Shown here in pieces: positions 44,257-51,642 of a DNA stretch of 64,000 nucleotides. Position numbers and translations under genes: made by a program. Each line of letters begins with the position of its first letter. Position 1 is the stretch's first letter. Below the pieces are notes generated by a model, which was given only the letters and a program-made list of their open reading frames with translations, was not told where the DNA came from and did no database searches. The DNA is from Bacteroidales bacterium (lineage in GTDB: Bacteria > Bacteroidota > Bacteroidia > Bacteroidales > UBA932), in the NCBI GenBank assembly GCA_024401745.1, contig JAKSKK010000006.1, forward strand, positions 1-64,000, given 5' to 3'.

Positions 44257-45399
44257 ATGGCAAAGACTTATGAGGAGATAAACGAGAAGATACGCAAGGG
44301 GAAGGCCGTCGTGCTGACCGCCGAGGAGGTATCTGAGATGGCCCGCACAATGTCGCCCAAGGAGATCCTTGGCAAGGTCGACGTCGTGACCACGGCCACG
44401 TTCGGAGCAATGTGCTCCAGCGGCGCTTTCCTGAACTTCGGACATGCGAACCCTCCTATCAGGATGGAACGCATCGAGCTGAACGGCGTTCCTGTGAGCG
44501 GTGGACTGGCCGCAGTCGACACCTTTGTGGGCGCCACTGACTGCAATGTGCAGAATCCTACCTACGGCGGTGCCCACGTCATCGAGGACCTGATAGCCGG
44601 CAAGGACGTCATGCTCGAGGCCTGGGGCAAGGGCACCGAGTGCTATCCCCGCAAGCATATCAGGACGCTGATCTCTCTGAAGGATATCAACGAGGCCATA
44701 ATGTGCAACCCCCGCAATGCATATCAGAACTACAACGTGGCCGTGAACACGTCCGACAGGCTGCTGCATACCTACATGGGCGCGCTGCTGCCCAATCTGA
44801 GGAATGCATCATACAGTTCGGCCGGCGAGCTTTCGCCTCTGCTCAACGATCCTGAGTGCCGTACCATCGGCCTCGGCACGCGCATATTCCTCTGTGGTGC
44901 CAAGGGCTACGTGGTATGGAACGGTACGCAGTTCAACTGCTCGAAACCATTGAACGAGCATGGCGTACCCATGGGCAACGCCCGTACTCTGGCCCTCATG
45001 GGCGAGATGCGCGAAATGAGCACCGAGTTCATGCGCGGAGCATATTTCGAGAAATACGGTGTGACGATGTATGTCGGCGTCGGAGTCCCGATTCCTGTGC
45101 TGGACGAGGATATGGCGGCACGCGTGTCGATACGCAACAGCCAGATAGACACGTTCATCGAAGACTATGGCGATGGATGCAAGCTCATAGGCCAGGTGAA
45201 CTATGAGCAGCTTCGCAGCGGCGAGATCGAGTTCATGGGCAGGAAGATACACACGGCGCCTCTGTCAAGCCTTGCCAAGGCACGCCAGATTGCCGATATC
45301 CTGAAGGGATGGATACAGCGCGGCGAATTCGAGCTCACGGCTCCTGTCCGCCCCATGCCTACCGGTACCAGCCTGAACGGGCTTGAGAAGAGATTGTAA
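44257..45399 (+). CDS. Homocysteine biosynthesis protein HcyBio (L-aspartate semialdehyde sulfurtransferase)
   Basis: 380 residues, cytoplasmic. The whole length matches the HcyBio family (formerly DUF39): 'VDVVTTATFGAMCSSGAFLNFGHANPPIRM' region (split by strand turns) with the conserved Cys, 'VPVSGGLAAVDTFVGAT', 'YGGAHVIEDLIAGKDV', and 'GLGTRIFLCGAKGYVVWNGTQ' with a second conserved Cys. In methanogens and some anaerobic bacteria this enzyme, with a NIL-domain ferredoxin, converts aspartate semialdehyde and sulfide to homocysteine without activated homoserine. The expected partner is the next gene, 21 bp away. The ABC transporter gene ends 21 bp upstream. Confidence 0.93.
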   Translation: MAKTYEEINEKIRKGKAVVLTAEEVSEMARTMSPKEILGKVDVVTTATFGAMCSSGAFLNFGHANPPIRMERIELNGVPVSGGLAAVDTFVGATDCNVQNPTYGGAHVIEDLIAGKDVMLEAWGKGTECYPRKHIRTLISLKDINEAIMCNPRNAYQNYNVAVNTSDRLLHTYMGALLPNLRNASYSSAGELSPLLNDPECRTIGLGTRIFLCGAKGYVVWNGTQFNCSKPLNEHGVPMGNARTLALMGEMREMSTEFMRGAYFEKYGVTMYVGVGVPIPVLDEDMAARVSIRNSQIDTFIEDYGDGCKLIGQVNYEQLRSGEIEFMGRKIHTAPLSSLAKARQIADILKGWIQRGEFELTAPVRPMPTGTSLNGLEKRL

Positions 45400-45420
45400 A
45401 CCGTCAGAATTTGCATAGAT

Positions 45421-45831
45421 ATGGTTAAGAAAGTCGTCGTTACGTTTACTGCCGGATCGGCAGGACGTTCGCTCACATACGAACTGATCAAGAAATACGA
45501 CATCATGCTCAGCATCATCAAGGCTGACATAGATGCAGGAAGGAACGGCAAGCTTGTTCTTGAGCTGGATGCCGATGAGGACCACATCCGCCAGGCCATC
45601 GAGTACATGGAGAACTGCGGGGTTGAGGTCAGCCCGTTGGAGAACAAGATCAAATACGACAATACACGCTGCATAAGCTGTGGCGCCTGCACGTCATCAT
45701 GCCTCTCCGGAGCGCTTTCAATCCAGGCTCCTGACTGGAAGGTCGTCTTCGATCCTGACAAGTGCATAGTCTGCAGGCACTGCGTGACCGCATGCCCTCT
45801 CAAGCTGTTCTCAACAGACTTCGCAGGGTAA
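45421..45831 (+). CDS. NIL-domain ferredoxin, partner of HcyBio
   Basis: 136 residues. Residues 1-75 form the NIL ligand-binding domain ('KKVVVTFTAGSAGRSLTYEL'). Residues 76-136 are a two-cluster ferredoxin with 'CISCGACTSSCLSGAL' and 'CIVCRHCVTACPLKLF', each a full CxxCxxCxxxC set for a [4Fe-4S] cluster. This domain pair is the electron-transfer subunit that works with HcyBio in homocysteine formation. Its stop overlaps the UPF0280 ATG by one base (TAATG). Confidence 0.93.
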   Translation: MVKKVVVTFTAGSAGRSLTYELIKKYDIMLSIIKADIDAGRNGKLVLELDADEDHIRQAIEYMENCGVEVSPLENKIKYDNTRCISCGACTSSCLSGALSIQAPDWKVVFDPDKCIVCRHCVTACPLKLFSTDFAG

Positions 45832-46601
45832 TGATGGAATACAAGGACAGGCTGTATCGCGGACAGTTTGCGGCTGATGGCCGCAGGTCTTTCTGCGTCA
45901 AGTTCCTTGAGACCGATCTGTGGATAGGAGTCGATCAGGACTCCTATTCACCTTCCATGAAGAAAGACGCCCTGCAGTGGGTAAGGGAGCTGCGCCAGTC
46001 GATGGACGCCTGCATCCAGGCAGACCCCGTGTTCCGGACGTCGTTGACGCCCTACGATGCTGCACCCTCGGCACCCGATGCGATGAGGCACATGTCGGCA
46101 GTTTCGCACGTGACGGGGATCGGCCCTATGAGCGCCGTTGCTGGCGCCTTTGCCGAGCATGTGGCCGTGAGACTGCGCGAGAAATACGGTTGCAGCGAGG
46201 TGATTGTGGAAAATGGCGGCGACATCTATGCCGACAGCAAGTCCGACATGGACATCTCTGTGTTCGCGGGCGAATCACCGCTGTCAGGCAGGGTGGGGCT
46301 GCATATCCCCGCATCCGACTTTCCTCTAGGTATATGCACGTCGAGCGGTACCGTAGGACCTTCGCTGAGTTTCGGACGCGCCGACGCGGTCATGATAATC
46401 TGCAAGGATGCCCTGCTGGCCGACAGCTATGCCACGGCTTTCGCCAACAGGATCCGCACCGTGGATGACCTGCAGCCGGTTACTGACCAGATAGCCGCAC
46501 AAAAAGACATCCTTGCGGCAATAACCGTCAAGGATGACAGAATGGCCATGTGCGGCCAGTATGAGCTGAGAATCTTTAATTCCCGAAGCCAGCGCGGATA
46601 G
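45831..46601 (+). CDS. UPF0280 family protein, third member of the homocysteine cluster
   Basis: 256 residues from the ATG at 45831, overlapping the ferredoxin stop by one base; the ATG at 45834 is an alternative. 'RLYRGQFAADGRRSFCVKFLETDLWIGVD' (a split block), 'SHVTGIGPMSAVAGAFAEHVA', 'EVIVENGGDIYAD', 'GICTSSGTVGPSLSFGRADA' and 'ATAFANRI' are the conserved UPF0280 motifs, which resemble the ApbE flavin-transferase fold. Members are genetically linked to HcyBio and are thought to help sulfide delivery or reduction, but the exact role is unsettled. Its 3' end overlaps the convergent gene by 26 bp. Confidence 0.9.
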   Translation: MMEYKDRLYRGQFAADGRRSFCVKFLETDLWIGVDQDSYSPSMKKDALQWVRELRQSMDACIQADPVFRTSLTPYDAAPSAPDAMRHMSAVSHVTGIGPMSAVAGAFAEHVAVRLREKYGCSEVIVENGGDIYADSKSDMDISVFAGESPLSGRVGLHIPASDFPLGICTSSGTVGPSLSFGRADAVMIICKDALLADSYATAFANRIRTVDDLQPVTDQIAAQKDILAAITVKDDRMAMCGQYELRIFNSRSQRG

Positions 46602-48315
46602 CCTGGTATTCCTTTTCAGTCACAGGTATCACGCAGCCATGGCGTCCGTCTTCCGGCGAGGCGATCTCGACCTGTGTCCAGTCTCCGGATGCGAAGCTGA
46701 CGGCCTCACGGCAGCAGTAACGGCAGCTGTGCTCCATATAGCGCTCGGTGAACAGGTACCAGCCTGTGCCGTCGTTCTTCCTGAGAGCCACCGGTGCCTC
46801 TTCCCAAGCGTTGGTGATTGACGGTCCGGGATTGCAGTAAGGGCCCGTGATGGATTCGGCCGATGCCACCCTTATGGTCTTTCCCGTCGAGGCGGTCTCA
46901 GGCCAGCGCTCGTCCTTTATGAGAGCGTAGTATCTGCCGTCTTCCTTGTTCATGATCACGTCGATGGTTGCCATTGTGGCATCAGAGCCCTCGAAGTCGA
47001 ACAGTCTCTGAGGAGTGCTGAACGTTTCCCAGTCCTTGGTCAGGAAACAGAATGTGCGCATCGATTCCCAGAGAGGATTTCCCTTGCCGACAGTCGGGTC
47101 GTATGCGTGCCAGGTGACCATGTACTGAGAGTTGGCCTCGTCATAGAATATCTTGGGTGCGCCCAGATAAACTGACTCGTTCTCGTAAGCGTATGCTGAG
47201 ACGTCGAAAAGGTCCCTGCTGAGGTCCTTGCGCTCCCAGGTCACGAGGTCTTCGCTTGACCAGAGCACGGGCTGGCGCAGGTCGCCGGATGTCGTGACGC
47301 CCATCATGTAGAACCTGTCAGCGCCTCTTGAGATGTTGGGATGGCCCAGATAGTCCTCCAGGACGATTTCACCCTTGTTCGCTGCCTCCCACTGCTTTCC
47401 GTCGCGTGAAAGAGAGTAGTACAGACGCCCGTATGTGCTGTTCGTCATGTGGGCGAAAAGGTAGCCGGTGTATTCCTGCGGCTCCTTCTGTGCCTTCAGG
47501 TATTCCAACGACTTCCTTGCATCTTCAAGCATGTGCTTTGATCCGTAGAACTCGACGGAGTACCAGCCGTCGTAGCCGTTCTGCTGGAGGATGGAGAGTA
47601 TTTCCTTCATGGGGATGACTCCTCCGCCTGTCGCAGGGCAGGACATGTCGTCAGCGGCAACCCTGTCCTTGAGGTGCACATGCTTCACGCGGGGGAGGAA
47701 CTTGTCGAGCGCAACGAGCGCGTTCTCTCCTGAGAACAGCCAGTTGCCGCTGTCAAACACGTGACCAAGCTCGGGAACGTGTGCGAATATGCGTTCCAGC
47801 TCAGCTATGCTGCTGCAGGGTGAACGGTCGTTGTCGAAGTCCTCAAGAAGCACGGAGCAGCCCACTTCGGCCATCTTCACGGCGAAGGCCTGCATCCTGC
47901 CTTCGAGCTCAGCCCACTGCTCTTCCGAAATCTCTCCGTCATAGAAGCCGGGAATCAGAAGGAGCTTGTCGATATGCCTTGCGCTCACGAAGTCCAGCGC
48001 CTGCTGCACCTTGTCGGGGAATTCGCCGTCGCTGAAATCGATGTTGCAGATGACGCAGGGGTACTGAAATCCCAGTTCATCGAGGATGGCAAGGTCCTCG
48101 GGAGATATGGCAACGTTGATGTCGGTGCCCTCGTATCCGAGCTCACGTACTTTCGTTGCCGCTTCCTTCAGGCTGATGCCTTCCTGCGCCGCCATGTCGC
48201 GGATATGGTCGAAGAAGAGAGAATAGTGCTGTGTCTCCTGCACTTCGCTGCAGGCTGCGGTCATGAGTGCAGCGCCTGCAAGGGCTGCCGCCCAGAGAAT
48301 CAAGTGTCTTTTCAT
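46576..48315 (-). CDS. Fusion of a sugar isomerase-like TIM barrel and a GH43-like beta-propeller lipoprotein
   Basis: 579 residues with a lipoprotein signal (Cys22). Residues about 30-278 are an AP-endonuclease-2/xylose-isomerase-like barrel with an apparently intact metal site: Glu158 ('VLLEDFDND'), Asp188 ('HVFDSGNW'), His214 ('KHVHLKD') and Glu255 ('YSVEFYG'). Residues about 281-579 look like a five-bladed propeller of the GH43/GH-F type ('SKDLVTWERKDL'-like strands, 'APKIFYDEANSQYMVTWHAYD', 'TNAWEEAPVALRKNDGTGWYLF'). Isomerase barrels normally act on free or phosphorylated sugars in the cytoplasm, so an exported one joined to a glycosidase-like propeller is odd. It follows GH5 by 3 bp as the last PUL gene. 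Confidence 0.78.
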   Translation of the reverse strand: MKRHLILWAAALAGAALMTAACSEVQETQHYSLFFDHIRDMAAQEGISLKEAATKVRELGYEGTDINVAISPEDLAILDELGFQYPCVICNIDFSDGEFPDKVQQALDFVSARHIDKLLLIPGFYDGEISEEQWAELEGRMQAFAVKMAEVGCSVLLEDFDNDRSPCSSIAELERIFAHVPELGHVFDSGNWLFSGENALVALDKFLPRVKHVHLKDRVAADDMSCPATGGGVIPMKEILSILQQNGYDGWYSVEFYGSKHMLEDARKSLEYLKAQKEPQEYTGYLFAHMTNSTYGRLYYSLSRDGKQWEAANKGEIVLEDYLGHPNISRGADRFYMMGVTTSGDLRQPVLWSSEDLVTWERKDLSRDLFDVSAYAYENESVYLGAPKIFYDEANSQYMVTWHAYDPTVGKGNPLWESMRTFCFLTKDWETFSTPQRLFDFEGSDATMATIDVIMNKEDGRYYALIKDERWPETASTGKTIRVASAESITGPYCNPGPSITNAWEEAPVALRKNDGTGWYLFTERYMEHSCRYCCREAVSFASGDWTQVEIASPEDGRHGCVIPVTEKEYQAIRAGFGN

Positions 48316-48318
48316 GGT

Positions 48319-49683
48319 TTATTCTGTTCCTTTGATTATCGCTTCCGCCAGGTCTTCCTGGGTGAACTTGGGCACGGCGCGGTCCTGGCCGTCGGTGATT
48401 CCCATCCAGTGGAATGTCGCCATTCCGTGGGCCCTCGTCTGCTGGATGAAATATGTGGCGAACTGCAGTAATGCGCCGCGGTTATAGTCGTAGCAGACAG
48501 TCTTGTCAGCTGCGCTGCCGCTGCTGCCCCATTCACCGATGATTACCGGTGCGCCCTTGCATGTCAGATTGGTTTCGAGACCCGCAATCAGGTCGTCGAC
48601 GCTCTTCTTGCCTTGGGCTATGTTCGAGAAGGTAGGGTAGTAGTGCACCTGGAAGGCTATGCGGTCCTTGGCGCTGTCTTCCGGCAGTTTCATCTCGACA
48701 AGAGGATCCTTGAGATGGCCGCTCCAGCTGCCGTCGCCGCTGCAAGCGGCATAGGTGTTGACGATGAGATTCCTGTCGGCGTTGTTGCCGCCGGTGGCGC
48801 GTACTGCGTCCACGAAGTCCTGTGCGTAGGCGTTCACTGCGTCGTATGCAGAGCGGGCCATTTCGGCATTGTAGTTTCCTGGGGCGCCGAATGAAGCGAA
48901 GCACCAGGAGTCAGCGGCGTCGGTCATCTCGTTGTAGCCCTCGAAGAGAAGGCGGCCGTCGTAGTCCTTGAAGGTCTCGGCAATCTGAGTCCAGAGGCCC
49001 TTGAAGCGCTCGCGGTTGGCAGCGTAGCTGCCCATGTCGGCAACCACCCAGTGGGTGCTGGCTGTGCCGGTGTCGTGGTGCACGTTCACTATGCAGTACA
49101 TGTCAGCTTCCATCACATAGTCCACCACTTCCTTGATTCTGGCCATCCATTTGGGATCGACGTCGTATCCCAAGGGGTACTCTGACGGATACCAGATTGG
49201 CGGGTGCGAGCCGAAACCGAAGTCCGTAATCATGTGCGGCCACCAGGTCACAGGAATGCGCACTGACTTGAATCCTTTCTTGCGGAGCATCTTGAACAGC
49301 TCCAGGCTTGCAGGGACCTGCCCCCATGACTTCTCATAGTCGATGATATCGTGAGCGCTCCAGGCCTCTATCCACATGTTGGTGGTGTCGCCGGAATTGG
49401 CGTCATAGGTGTTGCCGAGGTTCCAGCCTGCACCCATCGCCGTAACGGTCTCCTTGATGGAGAGGAAGTCCTTGCTGAGCGGCTCAGTAGGTGTATCAGG
49501 CTCGTCCGGCGTGTCTGGAGTGCCCGGCTCGTCGGGTTCATCAGGAGTATCTGGCTTGTCGGGGTCGGTCTTACCGGGCTCGTCGCCTCCACCTGGGGGA
49601 GTGTATGGGTCGGGTTTTACACATGATGCCGCCGCGGCCATGAGGACGCAGACGAACAGTATGGAAATCAGTTTCTTCAGCAT
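48319..49683 (-). CDS. GH5-family endo-beta-glucanase lipoprotein
   Basis: 454 residues. The lipoprotein signal has Cys21, followed by a Pro/Asp/Glu-rich linker (about 23-68) that would hold the enzyme away from the membrane. The catalytic domain (about 72-450) shows 'MGAGWNLGNTYDA', 'SVRIPVTWWPH', 'IVNVHHD', acid/base Glu252 in 'LLFEGYNEM' and nucleophile Glu384 in 'VIIGEWGSSG'. This pattern is closest to GH5 subfamily 4-type enzymes acting on xyloglucan, mixed-linkage glucan or glucomannan; the subfamily is not certain. A terminator and a -7 box lie just upstream, so it may be transcribed apart from the SusC/D genes. Confidence 0.9.
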   Translation of the reverse strand: MLKKLISILFVCVLMAAAASCVKPDPYTPPGGGDEPGKTDPDKPDTPDEPDEPGTPDTPDEPDTPTEPLSKDFLSIKETVTAMGAGWNLGNTYDANSGDTTNMWIEAWSAHDIIDYEKSWGQVPASLELFKMLRKKGFKSVRIPVTWWPHMITDFGFGSHPPIWYPSEYPLGYDVDPKWMARIKEVVDYVMEADMYCIVNVHHDTGTASTHWVVADMGSYAANRERFKGLWTQIAETFKDYDGRLLFEGYNEMTDAADSWCFASFGAPGNYNAEMARSAYDAVNAYAQDFVDAVRATGGNNADRNLIVNTYAACSGDGSWSGHLKDPLVEMKLPEDSAKDRIAFQVHYYPTFSNIAQGKKSVDDLIAGLETNLTCKGAPVIIGEWGSSGSAADKTVCYDYNRGALLQFATYFIQQTRAHGMATFHWMGITDGQDRAVPKFTQEDLAEAIIKGTE

Positions 49684-49688
49684 AGAAG

Positions 49689-49696
49689 CAAATATA
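49689..49696 (-). promoter_or_regulatory. Candidate -7 box very close to the GH5 start codon
   Basis: TATATTTG on the minus strand matches TAnnTTTG and ends only 5 bp before the GH5 ATG at 49683. If used, the mRNA would have almost no 5' leader. It lies just after the terminator hairpin at 49713-49730. Confidence 0.35.
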
Positions 49697-49698
49697 CT

Positions 49699-49734
49699 AA
49701 AAAAAGAAAAAAGGGCGGCAATTGCCGCCCCTTT
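49699..49734 (-). terminator. Intrinsic terminator between the surface-binding protein and GH5
   Basis: A perfect 18-bp palindrome (49713-49730, GGGCGGCAA/TTGCCGCCC) starts 5 bp after the stop at 49736 and is followed on the minus strand by a T-rich run (TTTTTTCTTTTTTT). It should stop or attenuate the SusCDCD transcript before GH5. Confidence 0.85.
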
Positions 49735-49735
49735 T

Positions 49736-51613
49736 CTAAATCAACGTAATCTTCGTCACCTTGACGTTGTCTCCGTTTGCTATGAAGACTCCGCCCCACC
49801 ATTGCTGAGTCAATGCTGCAGTGAGTATTTCATCAGTGAGGGTCAGAGGTATGTAGCCACCGTTGGCATTGAGATCCCATTCGGTGAATTCTCCGTCATT
49901 GGTATCAGTGCCTGCCTCGCAGTATGCGCAGTATGTGGGACCCCAGTGTCCTTCCACGATCTTCAGCTTCCAATCTGCATCGGTAGGAGTGATGTAGAAT
50001 CTGACTTCCTGGCCGACTTTTGCGCCTGCTTCAACGAGCTCGGGGCCGGCATCTGTCAGTAATGTCGGCTGATTTGCCCAGTCGTCGGCAAGGGCTTCGC
50101 CTGACCAGAGTACTATCTCTGAAGGAGCTGCGCCGGCTTCGACCCATACGTTGACGTAGATCTCCTGGAGAGTGTAGTCCGAACCGGTGAAGAGCAGGTG
50201 CTGCTCATCGATGTTCGGATACAGGGTGCCCTCACCCTTGATGTCGAGCTCGATGTACTTGGTGCCGTCTTCCTCTTCCTGGATCATGTCGATACAGTTG
50301 TGCTCTTCTCCGCCGTATGCGCCAGTCCACCATCCTGTGGTTATCCTGATGTTGGAAGAGCCGCTGACATCGAATGCAACGTGTACCTTTCCTTCCTTGA
50401 TGAGTTCCCAGTCTTCCATGGGGAAAGCGTAGATTTCCTCACCGGTCTTGTGCTCGACATTGCAGAAACGGAGCTTGCCGTCCCAGCTGGGTGCGCCTGC
50501 AGAACCATCGTTCTTCCAGAGGCTCTTGCGCTCCCAGTGGCCTTCCTCACCTTCGACCCAGACTTCTTCTACAGTGTAGATTGCGAGGAGAGTGTAGTCT
50601 GAACCGGTGAAGAGCAGATGCTGATCGTCGATGAGGTCGTGGATTGAGCCTTCACCAGCGATATCGAGTTCGATGTACTTGGTGCCGTCTTCATCTTCCT
50701 GAATCATGTCGACACAGTTGTGCTCCTTTCCGAGATAGTCGGCTGACCACCAACCGGTGGTGATCCTGATGTTGGAATTGTCCTTGAGCTCGAATGAAAC
50801 ACGTACCTTGCCATCCTTGATGATATCCCATTGCTCCTGAGGGAACGTTGCGACACATTCTTTGTTGCCGTCGTGTCCATCGAGGCCGAAGCGGTACTTG
50901 CCGTCCCAGCTGGGCTCGCCTACAGTGCCACCGTTCTCCCAGATCACAGTCTTGACGATCTCCCAGTGACCAGCGTTCTTGGCGGGCTCGTATGAGAACT
51001 CAGGCATATCGAATACCTGGCCGTCGAAGGTGTAGATCTTTCCTATGAAAGCGCCTTCGTATACGTTCCTGGGGATAAGGATGACTACTGAGCTTGTGCC
51101 CTTGCGGTAGAATTCCTCCTGCTTGATGATGAGGGGATTGCCGTCGCCGTCGATAAGCTCGACTGCGCTGATGAACTCAAGGTCTGTACCGAAGACGGTG
51201 AGCTGCTCACCGGCCTTGAGGAGTTCTCCCTCCTGCCTTGAGTAACCTGAGATGACGGTCTTGCCTACAGTGACGTCTTCCTTCGACTCCACCTCGTCGG
51301 TAGCGCTGCGAAGGATGAGCTTGCCACCTTCTGCCTTGATGCCGGCAGGTGCGTTGACGCGGATCATCTCACCACTTACAAGTTCGAAGTTCTTGACGAC
51401 AACTCCGTCGGGGAATACGATCTCGGTTACATCCCTGAAGCCTGAACCGTTGATGGTCATCGGCTGGTTTGTGACAACCTTGGTAGGGAAGAACACTTTG
51501 ATGCCGAGCCCGAGGTCACCTGAAGGGTCGACTTCTTCAATGTTGCATGAAGTCATCGCACCCAGCAGGAGGGCTGACATGAATATTCCGATGTATCTAA
51601 ATATCTTTTTCAT
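49736..51613 (-). CDS. Surface glycan-binding protein with IPT/TIG domains and tandem binding modules
   Basis: 625 residues. The lipoprotein signal has Cys23 followed by NIEEVD, an acidic stretch typical of surface export. Residues about 38-205 hold two IPT/TIG immunoglobulin-like domains ('VVTNQPMTINGSGF', 'LLKAGEQLTVFGTDL'), the spacer seen in SusE-position proteins. Residues about 215-355 and 360-492 are two closely similar modules ('PSWDGKYRFG/KLRFC', 'SNIRITTGWW', 'DGTKYIELDI', 'DQHLLFTGSDYTL'). About 500-625 is a third, more distant module. The Trp-rich strands suggest carbohydrate contacts. It follows SusD by 29 bp and would help SusC/D capture the polymer that GH5 cuts. Confidence 0.82.
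   Translation of the reverse strand: MKKIFRYIGIFMSALLLGAMTSCNIEEVDPSGDLGLGIKVFFPTKVVTNQPMTINGSGFRDVTEIVFPDGVVVKNFELVSGEMIRVNAPAGIKAEGGKLILRSATDEVESKEDVTVGKTVISGYSRQEGELLKAGEQLTVFGTDLEFISAVELIDGDGNPLIIKQEEFYRKGTSSVVILIPRNVYEGAFIGKIYTFDGQVFDMPEFSYEPAKNAGHWEIVKTVIWENGGTVGEPSWDGKYRFGLDGHDGNKECVATFPQEQWDIIKDGKVRVSFELKDNSNIRITTGWWSADYLGKEHNCVDMIQEDEDGTKYIELDIAGEGSIHDLIDDQHLLFTGSDYTLLAIYTVEEVWVEGEEGHWERKSLWKNDGSAGAPSWDGKLRFCNVEHKTGEEIYAFPMEDWELIKEGKVHVAFDVSGSSNIRITTGWWTGAYGGEEHNCIDMIQEEEDGTKYIELDIKGEGTLYPNIDEQHLLFTGSDYTLQEIYVNVWVEAGAAPSEIVLWSGEALADDWANQPTLLTDAGPELVEAGAKVGQEVRFYITPTDADWKLKIVEGHWGPTYCAYCEAGTDTNDGEFTEWDLNANGGYIPLTLTDEILTAALTQQWWGGVFIANGDNVKVTKITLI
50140..50971 (-). repeat. Tandem ~415-bp intragenic repeat encoding duplicated binding modules
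   Basis: Two adjacent units (about 50971-50560 and 50543-50140 on the minus strand) encode modules with the same order of motifs and roughly 60% identity by eye, including GHWE, PSWDGK, SNIRITTGWW and HLLFTGSDYTL. Stretches of near-identical DNA recur in both, so the duplication is fairly recent or kept similar by recombination. Confidence 0.7.
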
Positions 51614-51642
51614 ATCTGTAATCTTTTTGATCGATCAGTCTG

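Noticed and set aside
45762..45830. UPF0280 start at 45762 within the ferredoxin gene
   Set aside because: The ATG at 45831 gives the family-typical start and a one-base stop/start overlap; the longer version reads shadow sequence of the ferredoxin.
48319..49683. GH10 xylanase for the endo-enzyme of the tandem PUL
   Set aside because: The motifs (GWNLGNT, GYNE, GEWGSS) are those of GH5; GH10 hallmarks are absent.
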